From Clostridiales bacterium (GTDB lineage Bacteria > Bacillota > Clostridia > Saccharofermentanales > Saccharofermentanaceae), in assembly GCA_017961235.1 (NCBI GenBank), contig JAGCXQ010000020.1:1-55370 (forward strand): 55,370 nucleotides of DNA. The letters run 5' to 3'. This document shows positions 9,242-18,813 of the stretch, piece by piece. Position 1 is the stretch's first letter, and each line of letters opens with the position of its first letter. Under the pieces are notes generated by a model. It made no database searches. It saw only the letters and a list, made by a program, of their open reading frames with translations, and was not told the origin of the DNA. The position numbers were made by a program, and so were the translations under genes.

Positions 9242-9916
9242 TTACTCCCCGGCTTTGTATCCGAAACCGCGGATCGTGCGGATCAGCATCGGCTGTGCCG
9301 GATCGTCCTCGATCTTCTCACGGAGTCTCTTGATATACACTGTCAGAGTGTTGTCGTTTACATACTCGCCGCCGACATCCCACAGATCCTGCAGGAGCTT
9401 GGCGCGCGTCAGGACGATGCCCTGGTTATTTGCAAATAGAAGAAGAAGTCTATACTCGAGCGCGGACAGGATGATCTCCTCCCCATCTTTGCTGACGTTA
9501 CCTCTGGCGGTATCGATCTTTACATTTCCGAGTTCCACTACATCAGAGGATTTATGGGTCCTTCTCATGACGCTCTTGATGCGGGACAGCATCTCTCTCG
9601 GACGGAAGGGCTTGCTGATGTAGTCATCCGCGCCCATGTCGAGGCCCGTTACGACGCTGTATTCATCTCCGGAAGCCGTTACGAAAATGACCGGGATATC
9701 TGTCTTCTGCGCTTTGATCGCTGCACAGACGGCATATCCGTTTCCATCCGTCAGGGAAATATCGATAAGTGCAAGATCGAAAGATTCATTCTCGATCTTC
9801 GTCATTGCCGTCGTCTGACCCGGTGCCCAGATCACTTCAAATCCTTCGGATTTTAAGAAGGCAGATAGTGTAGTAACAATGCTTGAATCATCTTCTACCA
9901 GTAAAATTCGTCCCAT
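9242..9916 (-). CDS. OmpR-family response regulator
   Basis: A 224-residue regulator. The receiver domain has the acidic pocket EDD (residues 8-10), phospho-acceptor Asp52 (LIDISL), Thr80 and Lys102 (SKPFRP). The C-terminal winged helix (about 125-224) is OmpR/PhoB type, with the familiar end RTIRGFGYKAGE. GAGGTTGAG upstream of the ATG serves as the ribosome site. It is first in a four-gene operon with the kinase and the ABC transporter, whose expression it probably controls. Confidence 0.92.
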   Translation of the reverse strand: MGRILLVEDDSSIVTTLSAFLKSEGFEVIWAPGQTTAMTKIENESFDLALIDISLTDGNGYAVCAAIKAQKTDIPVIFVTASGDEYSVVTGLDMGADDYISKPFRPREMLSRIKSVMRRTHKSSDVVELGNVKIDTARGNVSKDGEEIILSALEYRLLLLFANNQGIVLTRAKLLQDLWDVGGEYVNDNTLTVYIKRLREKIEDDPAQPMLIRTIRGFGYKAGE

Positions 9917-10023
9917 AACTCAACCTCTTCCACAGATTTCTCTTGATACTATTTTACCTTTTTTATGGGAGCTGTGGGTGACTAATTTCACACATTTGCG
10001 CGAAGATACATATCGGGAGCAGA

Positions 10024-12366
10024 TCATGCTTCTGCTGAAGCTTCCGAAGATACCGCCGAAGCATTTCCCTTTCTCTTTCTTCCCGTCGCGAAAAGCACTA
10101 TAAACGCGATCACGATCACGATCGTTACGCAGAGGCCGCCCTCCGGTCCGAATTTACCGCCGGTCAGAATATCCTTGGACATCTTGGTTGGCGCGGACGA
10201 GAAGATCGTCGCCGATTGCGGGTTGCCGCTGACTTCAAGACCGTACAGGTTGCCCTGGCAGAAGTTCCACACCGTATGCATGGCGCAGACGGTATAGATA
10301 TGTCCCTGACGGAGCGCGATGCAGGCAAAGAGTGCAGCGATCAGTGCGAGGTTGATCAAGGCCAGAACAGAGAATCCGGCGTTTCCTGCATGCAAGAGGG
10401 AGAAGCACAGCGAGGAGAAGATAATACCGGCCGGGATACCGAATCTTCCGGCGACACGCGGCATCATGTAGCCTCGCATCATGATCTCTTCCGTCGCGCC
10501 CTGCGGGATCCACATCAGAAGATAAAGGAAGAAAAGTCCTACGTTATCCGAAGTCAGTGCATATCCCTTGAAGGAGACCTGACCGGTCACAAACAGGAGG
10601 ACATATACCGAGGAGATCAGGATAAATCCGAGGAGCATTCCCCTCAGGTAGTTTCTCCACAGTGCCTTGCCCTTGCCTCTAAGGAAGGACGGGTTCGGGG
10701 TCCATGTATTCGCCGCAGTATCTTTCCCGGCGAGTTCTTTTGCCGAAGCAAAACCCATCGTGGCAAGACGGTTTCTCTCCAGGAGTTTTACGATCAGCAT
10801 ATAGATACCGATGATGCACCAGTAGCCGAGACCCATGAAGAAGATGAACCAGTGGTTCGCCATGAATTCAGAAAAGAGCGAAGCGGATTCCGACACCGCA
10901 TCTTCCACCGCAGAAAGGCTGGAGAGTTCGCGGAACATACGCAGGAACCGGACGGATTCTTCGGTCTTCATGTAGGAGATGACCGCCGGGATCATGGAGA
11001 TCAGCTGGAATACCGAGAGCAGCGCCAGCGGCAGAGCCGCATGACCGATCAGGAAACCGCCGAGTGATTTTCTCTTCACCGGACGATACCCGAAGACATT
11101 TGCTCTGGCGCGGGAAACATAGTCTTTCTCCTGCTTCTTCGCGCGCTCCATGGCTTTTCGGATCTCTTTATCGGATTTCGACTCGACGGATACCGTGAAC
11201 ATCTCGGTAGTAAGAAGCTTCTTCGATACCAGAAGGCAGATCCCCGCAAGAAGGAACGAGGTGAGTACACAGACCATGACCGGCAGGAATTCCGCCGTAT
11301 TCATCAGGCAGTCGCCGATACCGAAGAAATGTCCGTAGATCGGGAAAAACTTATTGATCGCATTGGCAGTGCTCGGCTGCATACAGGTCACACAGGCCAC
11401 CAGCACGATCATGAAGATCGGAAGGAATGCCGTCTGCGCGGAGATGATGGACTGGCTCATACAGGAGATCATGATCGTGATGGCTGCCATCAGCGCGATC
11501 ATAGACAGGGAGAGCGCCAGCACTCCGAGGAAACCGCCGATGGAAGTCGGGAAGAAAACGATCATGCATATCACGCTCGGGATCAGGGCATGAAGTGCCA
11601 CGCCCAGGAAATTACCCAGCACGATCGTCCAGCGGGACATCGGGGTCATGAGGATCGATGCAAATGTGCCTCTCTCCTTCTCACCGGCGATCGCATTCAT
11701 CGCGATGAGCATACATGTGTACATGATCGATACGAAGAAAAGAAGCGGTGCGACCATTCTCGAGATACGGTCACGGACCATGCCGGACTGTTTCTCACTC
11801 TCTATTGCTTCCGTATAGATGAGCGGCTGCTCACCGGAAGGAAGGTTAACACCGAGCCGGTTGGACAGATAATTGTAGTATCCGCTGCCGAGTTCATTGT
11901 CCAGGAAGTTTTCTCTGGCTTCTTCATATTCGAGATGATCTGTCGATATGAACGTCAGTATCTCCGGACGTTCCTCCACCTTTTTCACCAGGACTTTCTC
12001 ATCAAAATCCTTCGGGAAGACCAGGACCATAAACGCATCATATTCTTTCATCCATTTTGAGAAGGTGAAGACATCAAAGACCGCATCCGTCTCTTTATCC
12101 TCGATACCCAGCCAGAAGTAGTAATCCCTCTCCTCCGCATATTCCTTCCAGGAATCCGGAGCGTTGACTACGACGATGTTGGATGCAAGGGATGGATCCG
12201 GTCCGTCATTTCTGTGGATATACATATCGATAAAGCTGAAGAAATAGCACAGAACAACAAATACGAATGCTACACAGGCCAGGAATGTGATCACGGATGC
12301 CTGTGACTTCATCGTATGGTTCTTACCGAATGTTTTTCGGATCAATGCCTTCAGCGAACGACGCAT
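10024..12366 (-). CDS. ABC-2 type permease fused to a CPBP intramembrane protease domain
   Basis: A 780-residue membrane protein with two parts. Residues 1 to about 400 form an ABC-2 (NatB-like) permease: one N-terminal helix, a large extracytoplasmic domain, then about five helices, beginning with the MVAPLLFFVSIMYTCML stretch. Residues from about 440 to 770 form a second bundle carrying the three CPBP (CAAX-protease family) motifs: EEIMMR (EExxxR, near residue 625), FSLLH (near 657) and HTVWN (HxxxN, near 698). The start lies two bases after the ATPase stop behind GGGAGGGG. Such a fusion joins an exporter to a membrane protease that might process or protect against the cargo; the role is inference. 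Confidence 0.85.
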   Translation of the reverse strand: MRRSLKALIRKTFGKNHTMKSQASVITFLACVAFVFVVLCYFFSFIDMYIHRNDGPDPSLASNIVVVNAPDSWKEYAEERDYYFWLGIEDKETDAVFDVFTFSKWMKEYDAFMVLVFPKDFDEKVLVKKVEERPEILTFISTDHLEYEEARENFLDNELGSGYYNYLSNRLGVNLPSGEQPLIYTEAIESEKQSGMVRDRISRMVAPLLFFVSIMYTCMLIAMNAIAGEKERGTFASILMTPMSRWTIVLGNFLGVALHALIPSVICMIVFFPTSIGGFLGVLALSLSMIALMAAITIMISCMSQSIISAQTAFLPIFMIVLVACVTCMQPSTANAINKFFPIYGHFFGIGDCLMNTAEFLPVMVCVLTSFLLAGICLLVSKKLLTTEMFTVSVESKSDKEIRKAMERAKKQEKDYVSRARANVFGYRPVKRKSLGGFLIGHAALPLALLSVFQLISMIPAVISYMKTEESVRFLRMFRELSSLSAVEDAVSESASLFSEFMANHWFIFFMGLGYWCIIGIYMLIVKLLERNRLATMGFASAKELAGKDTAANTWTPNPSFLRGKGKALWRNYLRGMLLGFILISSVYVLLFVTGQVSFKGYALTSDNVGLFFLYLLMWIPQGATEEIMMRGYMMPRVAGRFGIPAGIIFSSLCFSLLHAGNAGFSVLALINLALIAALFACIALRQGHIYTVCAMHTVWNFCQGNLYGLEVSGNPQSATIFSSAPTKMSKDILTGGKFGPEGGLCVTIVIVIAFIVLFATGRKRKGNASAVSSEASAEA

Positions 12367-12368
12367 CT

Positions 12369-13103
12369 TTACCCCTCCCGATGGTACTCTGAATAAAGTT
12401 TGAAAAATGCTTCTTCAAAATTCCTGCTTGCTGTCTTCTCTGTCAGGGCCTGTGCCGACCCCTGTTCTACGATCTTACCGTCCACGAGGATCGCGATCTC
12501 ATCGCAGAGCTGCTCCGCGACCGAGAAGATATGTGTCGAAAGAAGGACACAGCAGCCCTTCTGACGAAGTTCCAGCAGATAGTCCATGACCTGTCTGGAA
12601 GTAAGGATATCCAGTCCGTTGGTCGGCTCATCGAAGATGATCACCTCCGGTTCATGGATCAGTGAAATGACGATGGACACTTTCTGCTTCATGCCGGTAG
12701 ATAATTCAACGATCCTCTTATCAGCGAAAGGACCGATGCCGAATCTCGCGAAGCTTGCCTGCTTTCTCGCCTCGACCTCTTCCTTCGGAATATCGTAGAG
12801 TTCACTGAAGAAGCTGTAGAGCTGGTTCGGTGTCGAGAGCGGATCCAGCTTGATCTCCGTCGTCAGGAATCCGATCCTTTTCCGGATCTCCTGCGCGGAG
12901 GCCTGTGTGTCCAGACCGCAGATCGATATGATACCGGTCGTCGGCATAAGAAGCGTGGAGATCATCTGCATCAGTGTCGTTTTACCGGCACCGTTCGGTC
13001 CGAGGAGTCCGAAGATCGTCCCCTTTCCCACCGAAAAACTGACGTCTTTGACGACCAGATCGCGCTTATTATATCTTTTGCTTACGTGATTTACCGAAAT
13101 CAT
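12369..13103 (-). CDS. ABC transporter ATP-binding protein (NatA/CcmA type)
   Basis: A 244-residue ATPase with Walker A GPNGAGKTT (residues 35-43), signature LSTGMKQK (about 138), Walker B VIIFDEPTNGLD (about 153-164) and the switch His in LLSTHIF. AAGAAGGAGG lies five bases before the ATG. Its first 35 bases overlap the end of the preceding permease gene, and the next permease begins two bases after its stop. It energizes a two-permease exporter. Confidence 0.92.
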   Translation of the reverse strand: MISVNHVSKRYNKRDLVVKDVSFSVGKGTIFGLLGPNGAGKTTLMQMISTLLMPTTGIISICGLDTQASAQEIRKRIGFLTTEIKLDPLSTPNQLYSFFSELYDIPKEEVEARKQASFARFGIGPFADKRIVELSTGMKQKVSIVISLIHEPEVIIFDEPTNGLDILTSRQVMDYLLELRQKGCCVLLSTHIFSVAEQLCDEIAILVDGKIVEQGSAQALTEKTASRNFEEAFFKLYSEYHREG

Positions 13104-14388
13104 TGGCGCCTCCTTCTTCTGCTATATGCAGCATGCCGTCTTTACTCTTCAGGCATACGATAAACAGCTCAGCTGCGAAAATCAGGTTAATAAAGATGAC
13201 CAGTAAGACGGTCCACCAGGAATATGTCCCGTTGAAGATCTCCCGGATCGTCATGATCACATTATGGATAGGTATGAAGTACTCGGCGAGAATAGCATCC
13301 GACGGACGGAACATATTGCCGAAGAATTCGAAGATCAGAAGTACCAGCGGTACCTGCAGGTTCATGATGACATCCTGCATACGGCGGACCATGAAGGTGA
13401 TCCCGAAGCAGAGCATCGCTATCATGATCGCAGCGGTGACAAGAAGAATAAAGAATGCCAGCAGCTGCGAAGGTGTCAGGAAGAGTCCGAACGGGAGAAG
13501 TGAATAGGCACTGTTGCTCCGGTTCAGCCACGAGGACACAAATAGCAGGAAGAATGTCACCACGGCGCTGATAATGCCGACGAAGATGACCATGAGTGCT
13601 TTTCCGATAAGAAGGGATTCCTTCGAGATCGGGCTGAGATATACCTTCGTAAGAAAACCGCTCTGTCTTGCGGAAGCAAGTGTCTCCGCCGTCAGGGAAT
13701 AGATGCAGTAATACATAAGAAGTATCATCATGCTCGGAATCGTTCTGGATGCGCCGAGATTGGCGACCGAGCGGTTACTCGTCACGAATGTGAACGGATT
13801 AAAAAGATCGGTATCCCATCGCTCTCCTCCACCGGAGTCCAGATACGGCTGGCCGAGATGCTCGAGAAGATACGGGGAGTATCCTTTTGCTATATCTTCC
13901 TTGAACTGTTCGGCCTGAAGGTAGCTGTTATAATCTCCTTTATAGTCGATCTCCAGGATCATATGCATTCTTCTCGTACTCTCGCCTTGCGCAAGACGGG
14001 AATAGTAATCCGCTACGCATTCGTCAAAATCGACGACCTCAGTTCTTTCAGAAGCTGCGAAAAAGACGAAGATCCCGCCCTTTTTCATCTGCTCTTCCCG
14101 ATACTCTTCATCCATTGCCATCGCTTCGTCCATGCTCAGCCAGGTGACGGAGTAGAACGAGGACTTGGGATTGGACTCGAAATAATCCACAAAAGAATCC
14201 GGTGCATTTACTATCGTAACAGGACGGCTCTGAAGAGATCCGGTCGATAGATAGTTCATCAGCATCGGGAAAAGATTAATAGCGGCAAGGAGCAGGAGCG
14301 CCGGCAGAAGGAAGACCTTAAGTGTCTTCTGCCAGTTGTTGATGATCTTACTCATCTCCCATTTCAAAATCGTGATCGTGTGCCGCAT
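13069..14388 (-). CDS. ABC-2 type transporter permease
   Basis: A 439-residue permease of the ABC-2 (NatB-like) family. One N-terminal helix (about residues 25-47) is followed by an extracytoplasmic domain of roughly 165 residues and then about five helices (TM2 with PSMMILLMYYCIYSL, the LTKVYLSPISKESLLIG coupling region, and further helices to about 420). The extracytoplasmic part resembles that of the fused permease downstream in opening (VNAPDSF versus VNAPDSW) and layout, so the two probably form a heterodimer. A GAGG site precedes the ATG. The 3' end overlaps the ATPase gene by 35 bases. Confidence 0.85.
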   Translation of the reverse strand: MRHTITILKWEMSKIINNWQKTLKVFLLPALLLLAAINLFPMLMNYLSTGSLQSRPVTIVNAPDSFVDYFESNPKSSFYSVTWLSMDEAMAMDEEYREEQMKKGGIFVFFAASERTEVVDFDECVADYYSRLAQGESTRRMHMILEIDYKGDYNSYLQAEQFKEDIAKGYSPYLLEHLGQPYLDSGGGERWDTDLFNPFTFVTSNRSVANLGASRTIPSMMILLMYYCIYSLTAETLASARQSGFLTKVYLSPISKESLLIGKALMVIFVGIISAVVTFFLLFVSSWLNRSNSAYSLLPFGLFLTPSQLLAFFILLVTAAIMIAMLCFGITFMVRRMQDVIMNLQVPLVLLIFEFFGNMFRPSDAILAEYFIPIHNVIMTIREIFNGTYSWWTVLLVIFINLIFAAELFIVCLKSKDGMLHIAEEGGANDFGKSRKQKI

Positions 14389-14518
14389 GAAATAACCTCT
14401 GAAATGATTTGTCTCAGGTGAATCAGTTTATGATTTTATTATAGAAAGCCGTCGTCAGAATGGGGTAAAGCAAACATTCAGTTTCTGTGAACAATCTGAA
14501 AACGGCTATAACTTTTCT

Positions 14519-15193
14519 TTACATTTTTTCCGGAAGTCCCATATGTCTGGTCTCGCACAGAAGCTCCACAACAGGCGTTGTTGCGCTTCCCGGCGTGCTG
14601 TTCATGCGGATGATCGTGATCGCCGTATGACGCATGCGGACAAGTGCACAGAGATAAGGGAACGGAATATTCAGAAGACGGGAGAGCATCGCCGTAAGAG
14701 ATCCGCCATGCGCGAAAAGCACTACCGTATATTCTTCATCGGTCTCTCTTTCACAGCGGTAGTAAAGGCCGTCTCTTCTATATCCGAGAGATGCCATCCA
14801 GGTGTCGGTCTCTTCCATGACGCGGTCCACATCAGAAGTCGCGAGGTTGCCCTGGAAGAACGGCCAGTCATGCCAGGAAGGATCGTTGATCAGTTCTCCT
14901 CTTTCTGCCATCGCATCTACTTCATCCCACGGATTTCCGCCGTCATAGAGCGCCTCACCATAGCCGAAGCGGATCTCCTTCATGAAGTCCAGGGTCTGGA
15001 TCTCACGGATGCCGGAGAGGTCTGAAAAAGCTTTTGCCGTTTCAAAGGCACGTCCGTACGGCGAAGAATAGATCTCGCGGATCTTATCTTCCATCAGTCT
15101 TTCCGCCGCCTGCCTGGCTTCTTTTCTTCCAAGTTCTGTCAGACAGTTCTTCTCATAATTCGGCTCGCCGTGCCGTACTAAAATAATTCTCAT
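14519..15193 (-). CDS. Histidine phosphatase family protein (phosphoglycerate-mutase-like)
   Basis: A 224-residue protein of the histidine phosphatase superfamily. The catalytic loop is LVRHGEPN (residues 5-12, His8). YSSPYGRAFETA supplies the second Arg, KEIRFGYGE the Glu region, and VLFAHGGS the second catalytic His. The family hydrolyses small phosphorylated metabolites; the substrate here is unknown. A GGAGCGAGGG stretch precedes the ATG. It lies after ackA but is separated from it by a strong terminator, so it is probably a separate unit. Confidence 0.88.
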   Translation of the reverse strand: MRIILVRHGEPNYEKNCLTELGRKEARQAAERLMEDKIREIYSSPYGRAFETAKAFSDLSGIREIQTLDFMKEIRFGYGEALYDGGNPWDEVDAMAERGELINDPSWHDWPFFQGNLATSDVDRVMEETDTWMASLGYRRDGLYYRCERETDEEYTVVLFAHGGSLTAMLSRLLNIPFPYLCALVRMRHTAITIIRMNSTPGSATTPVVELLCETRHMGLPEKM

Positions 15194-15221
15194 CCCTCGC
15201 TCCTCCAGATCAAAGGGTGTT

Positions 15222-15294
15222 AAAAAGGGGGCTTCCGCAAAGCGTCAGACAGTTTTTGCATTCACCAAAAACCCGCCGTGCGGAAGAAACCCCC
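15222..15294 (-). terminator. Rho-independent terminator of ackA
   Basis: GGGGGCTTCCGCA (15227-15239) pairs with TGCGGAAG...CCCCC (15279-15294). On the minus strand the stem ends in TTTTT (complement of 15222-15226), as expected for a terminator downstream of ackA. Confidence 0.85.
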
Positions 15295-15334
15295 AAATTA
15301 AACTTTTCTCATTCCGAACGGAATACTCCGTTTA

Positions 15335-16528
15335 TTATTTCACCAGTTCCTCTGTTTCCTGAGCAATTGCCAGTTCCTCGTTGGTCGGGATGATAGCAAC
15401 TGTTACCTTGGAATCATCCGCAGAGATAACTGCTTCGGAGCGTACTCCGTTGTTCTTAGAAGGATCGATCTTAACGCCCATGAATTCCAGGCCCTCACAG
15501 GCAGCAGCACGGATATAGTCGGTGTTCTCACCGATACCGGCTGTAAATGCGATCACATCCACACCGCCCATAGCAGCAGCGTAAGAACCGATGATCTTTC
15601 TTGCCTGGTACTCGAACATCTCGAGTGCCAGTGTCGCACGCTCATTGCCCTCACGGGAAGCCTTTTCCAGATCTCTGAAGTCGGAAGAAACACCGGACAG
15701 ACCCTCAACACCGGATTTCTTATTCATGAGGACATCGATGTCATCCGGGCTCAGGTTCTCGTTCGTCATCAGGAACGGAACGATCGCCGGGTCGATATCA
15801 CCGCAGCGGGTACCCATGCAGATACCTGCAAGAGGGGTAAGACCCATGGAAGTATCGACGCACTTGCCGTGATCTACTGCAGCAAAGGAAGAACCGTTGC
15901 CGAGGTGGCAGGTGATGATCTTAATGTCGTTATAATCCTTACCGAGGAATTCCGCAGCACGGCGGGAAACATAACGGTGGGATGTACCATGGAAACCATA
16001 GCGGCGGATGGAATACTTCTCTGTGAGCTCATAAGGGAGCGCATAGGTGTAAGCCTTCGGCGGCATGGTCATATGGAAAGCGGTATCAAATACAGCTACT
16101 TGCGGTGTGCCCTCAGGGAGTACGGACTCGCAAGCCTCGATACCTGTAAGGTTTGCCGGGTTGTGCAGAGGTCCCAGAGGGAAGCACTCACGGATAACAC
16201 GCTTAACGTCGTCGTTTACGATAACGGACTTGCTGTAGTACTTACCGCCGTGGAGTACACGGTGGCCGACTGCCTTGATCTCGGAGATGTCGGAGAGTAC
16301 GCCGTGATCCTTATCAACGAGTGCGTCGAGGATCATCTTAACAGCTACCTTATGGTCCGGCATCGGATCTGTGCAGACATAGTCCTCTTTGCCCGGAGCC
16401 TTATATGTGAGCTTACCGTCGATACCGATACGCTCGGCATTACCTTTTGCGAGAACGTCGCCTGTAGATGTTTCAAAGAGCTGGAACTTGCAGGAAGAAC
16501 TTCCGCAGTTGATAACTAAAATCTTCAT
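15335..16528 (-). CDS. ackA: Acetate kinase
   Basis: A 397-residue protein, the usual length for AckA. It converts acetyl phosphate and ADP to acetate and ATP, the substrate-level phosphorylation step of acetate fermentation. Family landmarks include [17 protein letters not shown] at the start, GHRVLHGG, the catalytic-Asp region [28 protein letters not shown] and FTAGIGENT. It follows pta after 70 bases that contain a hairpin. An AGGAG ribosome site precedes the ATG. Confidence 0.97.
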   Translation of the reverse strand: MKILVINCGSSSCKFQLFETSTGDVLAKGNAERIGIDGKLTYKAPGKEDYVCTDPMPDHKVAVKMILDALVDKDHGVLSDISEIKAVGHRVLHGGKYYSKSVIVNDDVKRVIRECFPLGPLHNPANLTGIEACESVLPEGTPQVAVFDTAFHMTMPPKAYTYALPYELTEKYSIRRYGFHGTSHRYVSRRAAEFLGKDYNDIKIITCHLGNGSSFAAVDHGKCVDTSMGLTPLAGICMGTRCGDIDPAIVPFLMTNENLSPDDIDVLMNKKSGVEGLSGVSSDFRDLEKASREGNERATLALEMFEYQARKIIGSYAAAMGGVDVIAFTAGIGENTDYIRAAACEGLEFMGVKIDPSKNNGVRSEAVISADDSKVTVAIIPTNEELAIAQETEELVK

Positions 16529-16562
16529 TCATTTTCTCCTTTTGTTTCGTTATATCAAAACA

Positions 16563-16590
16563 GGGTGGAACGGTTTTTTCCGTCCCACCC
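16563..16590 (-). terminator. Intercistronic hairpin between pta and ackA
   Basis: GGGTGGAACGG (16563-16573) and CCGTCCCACCC (16580-16590) form an almost perfect stem with a six-base loop. On the minus strand it is followed only by TGTTTTG, so it is likely a partial terminator or an mRNA-stability element that sets the pta to ackA ratio. Confidence 0.6.
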
Positions 16591-16598
16591 GATTTTAC

Positions 16599-17594
16599 TT
16601 AGGAATTCTGAGCCTGTACTGCTGTGATCGCGATTACACCGACGATATCCTTTGCGGAGCATCCGCGGGACAGATCGTTGACCGGCTTTGCGATACCCTG
16701 GCACATCGGGCCGTAAGCCTCTGCCTTACCCAGTCTCTGAACGAGCTTGTAACCGATGTTACCGGCATCGAGGTCCGGGAAGATAAGAACGTTAGCCTTA
16801 CCTGCTACCTTGCTGTCCGGAGCTTTGCTTGCGCCGATGGACGGAACCATCGCTGCGTCAGCCTGGAGCTCACCGTCGATCGCGAACTGAGGATATTCTT
16901 CTTTTGCGATCTTTGTTGCTTCAACGACCTTGGTAACGTCATCGTGCTTTGCAGATCCCATGGAAGAGTGGGAAAGAAGAGCGACTACCGGCTCTTTGCC
17001 GACGAGCTGCTTGAAGGATGCAGCGGAGGAACCTGCGATTGCAGCGAGTTCTTCCGGATTCGGGTTCTGAACGAGACCGCAGTCACCGAATACGAATACA
17101 CCATCTTCACCATACTCGCAGTCCGGAACGACCATTACGAAGAAAGCGGAAACGAGCTTGGTGCCCGGAGCTGTCTTGATGATCTGAAGGGACGGACGGA
17201 GTGTGTTTGCCGTGGAGTGGCAGGCACCGGAAACGATACCGTCACCGTCGCCCATCTTTACCATCATGCAGGCATAGTACATATAATCACCGAGGAGAGT
17301 CTTCTCAGCTTCTTCCGGTGTCATACCCTTTGCCTTACGGAGTTCATAGAAGCCGTTGATGTACTCCTGTGTCTTTTCATAAGTATGCGGGTTGATGATC
17401 GTTGCCTTGGAAATATCGAGTCCTTCGCTGTTCGCCTTAACTTCCTCATCTGTACCGATGATGATCAGGTTTGCGATGTCCTCTGCGAGGATCTCTGCTG
17501 CCGCCTCAAATGTTCTTCTGTCCATAGACTCAGGAAGAATGACGGTCTTTTTGTTGCTCTTTGCTTTTGCTTTAATTTCATCAATGAATGCCAT
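16599..17594 (-). CDS. pta: Phosphate acetyltransferase
   Basis: A 331-residue protein, the length of the short bacterial Pta class without the regulatory N-terminal domain. It converts acetyl-CoA and phosphate to acetyl phosphate for AckA. Typical stretches are KTVILPESMDRRTFEAA near the start, GMTPEEAEKTLLGDYMYYACMM, SGACHSTANTLRPSLQIIKT and NVLIFPDLDAGNIGYKL. The ribosome site is weak (GGCGAT). A strong promoter lies about 90 bases upstream. The adjacent ackA confirms the role. Confidence 0.97.
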   Translation of the reverse strand: MAFIDEIKAKAKSNKKTVILPESMDRRTFEAAAEILAEDIANLIIIGTDEEVKANSEGLDISKATIINPHTYEKTQEYINGFYELRKAKGMTPEEAEKTLLGDYMYYACMMVKMGDGDGIVSGACHSTANTLRPSLQIIKTAPGTKLVSAFFVMVVPDCEYGEDGVFVFGDCGLVQNPNPEELAAIAGSSAASFKQLVGKEPVVALLSHSSMGSAKHDDVTKVVEATKIAKEEYPQFAIDGELQADAAMVPSIGASKAPDSKVAGKANVLIFPDLDAGNIGYKLVQRLGKAEAYGPMCQGIAKPVNDLSRGCSAKDIVGVIAITAVQAQNS

Positions 17595-17682
17595 AAAACT
17601 ATCGCCTGCCTTACATAATATTTTTCATCCTCCGGCCCCGTAAAGACACGCGACGCGGGAGGCATTGAAATCACGCCTAAAT

Positions 17683-17711
17683 ATTATACTCTTATAAGGA
17701 GGCCTTTTCAA
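17683..17711 (-). promoter_or_regulatory. Promoter of pta-ackA (TTGAAA-N17-TATAAT)
   Basis: On the minus strand TTGAAA (complement of 17706-17711), 17 bases and a perfect TATAAT (complement of 17683-17688). A copy of the AAAAGCACT nonamer (17716-17724) lies five bases upstream of the -35 box. Confidence 0.85.
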
Positions 17712-17738
17712 TTCCAAAAGCACTGCCCCTCGTACGTG

Positions 17739-18722
17739 TTATTGCTCCAGCTGAGACTTCAGATACAGAAGCATCTTTTCTTCGAACTTCAGAAAGATCT
17801 CATACTGTCTGGGATCATCGACCGTAAGTCCCGCCAGTCCTTCCTCGACGAACCGTCTCGCCGCCTCTTTGTCGTTTAAGATGTAGTACGCATAGTACGC
17901 GAGTTTTCTTCTTCCGTTCGAGTCCGTATCCGCATCGATATTTCTCTTCGAGTGCTGATAGAACTGGTTCGCCAGTTCCGGCACCTTATGACGGAAGGAA
18001 TAGTATGAGAATAAGACATTATCCAGATAGAAATGTCCCATATCCGTGAGGCCCACTGCCTTGAGCCGGGTCATCTCATCGATACACTCGGACATAGCGG
18101 CAAGATCGTTTCTCATCTCCGCGACCCGGTAGAAAGTGCACAGATATTTGAGCTTGGAACCCAGCGCAGCCGATCCGTACAGTACATGATCAAAGGGCAG
18201 AACCGCAAGATCTTCTTCCGTCTTCGCCTGATGGATGGACATCATCAGCTGCCATGTCTGTGCATCAAGACCTGTCGGCGTTTGTACTCTCTTGAGCTTG
18301 TAATAAGATATGCTAAAGAAAAGACCGAAACCGCCGGCACACATACCACCGAGAAGCGCACTTACTTCCGAACTGAGCGAATCGGTCCTTATAACTCCAA
18401 GCAGTAAGCTCAGCACACCAAAGATGACGGCAAGAACGATAGCAAGAACCGTATGGAAAGTGCTTTTCTCCTTGCTCGCGTCCACTCCTTTTTTATACAG
18501 GAAGGCCGTCGGATAGATCTGATTCAGGCGGGTCCTCGAGAACTTCATCTTCCCGGGCCGCTCTTTATCGTAGTAATCTCTGTCCCATCGGATAAATAAA
18601 CCGGCTACAGTAATAAGAATAAAGCCTTTGGCCTTGTAATATAAATATTCGAAAAGCACCCAGATCCACCCGAATACGAGAAGACCCAGTATCATACCTA
18701 GAAATATCAATAGAAAACCCAT
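17739..18722 (-). CDS. Membrane protein of unknown function
   Basis: I do not recognise this 327-residue protein. An N-terminal helix (about residues 4-26) is followed by a second hydrophobic stretch (about 30-45), a charged segment, and two further helices (about 90-112 and 120-140). The remaining 185 residues are hydrophilic and mostly helical, with Tyr, Leu and Ala spacing suggestive of TPR-like repeats, probably cytoplasmic. Its own promoter lies upstream. It stands between pta and the GH9 gene without close spacing to either, so context gives no functional hint. Confidence 0.7.
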   Translation of the reverse strand: MGFLLIFLGMILGLLVFGWIWVLFEYLYYKAKGFILITVAGLFIRWDRDYYDKERPGKMKFSRTRLNQIYPTAFLYKKGVDASKEKSTFHTVLAIVLAVIFGVLSLLLGVIRTDSLSSEVSALLGGMCAGGFGLFFSISYYKLKRVQTPTGLDAQTWQLMMSIHQAKTEEDLAVLPFDHVLYGSAALGSKLKYLCTFYRVAEMRNDLAAMSECIDEMTRLKAVGLTDMGHFYLDNVLFSYYSFRHKVPELANQFYQHSKRNIDADTDSNGRRKLAYYAYYILNDKEAARRFVEEGLAGLTVDDPRQYEIFLKFEEKMLLYLKSQLEQ

Positions 18723-18774
18723 ACGCCCTCACATCCTGCCGGGAAACGGCATTGCCTACCCCTTGTTCCCGTTT

Positions 18775-18804
18775 ATTGTACACGTCTGGCGCATGGCATG
18801 TAAA
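18775..18804 (-). promoter_or_regulatory. Promoter of the unknown membrane-protein gene
   Basis: On the minus strand TTTACA (complement of 18799-18804), an 18-base spacer and TACAAT (complement of 18775-18780), about 55 bases before the ATG. Confidence 0.6.
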
Positions 18805-18813
18805 GAATAAAGG

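Noticed and set aside
16389..17618. A 409-codon open frame on the plus strand
   Set aside because: Antisense to pta and the start of ackA, both certain.
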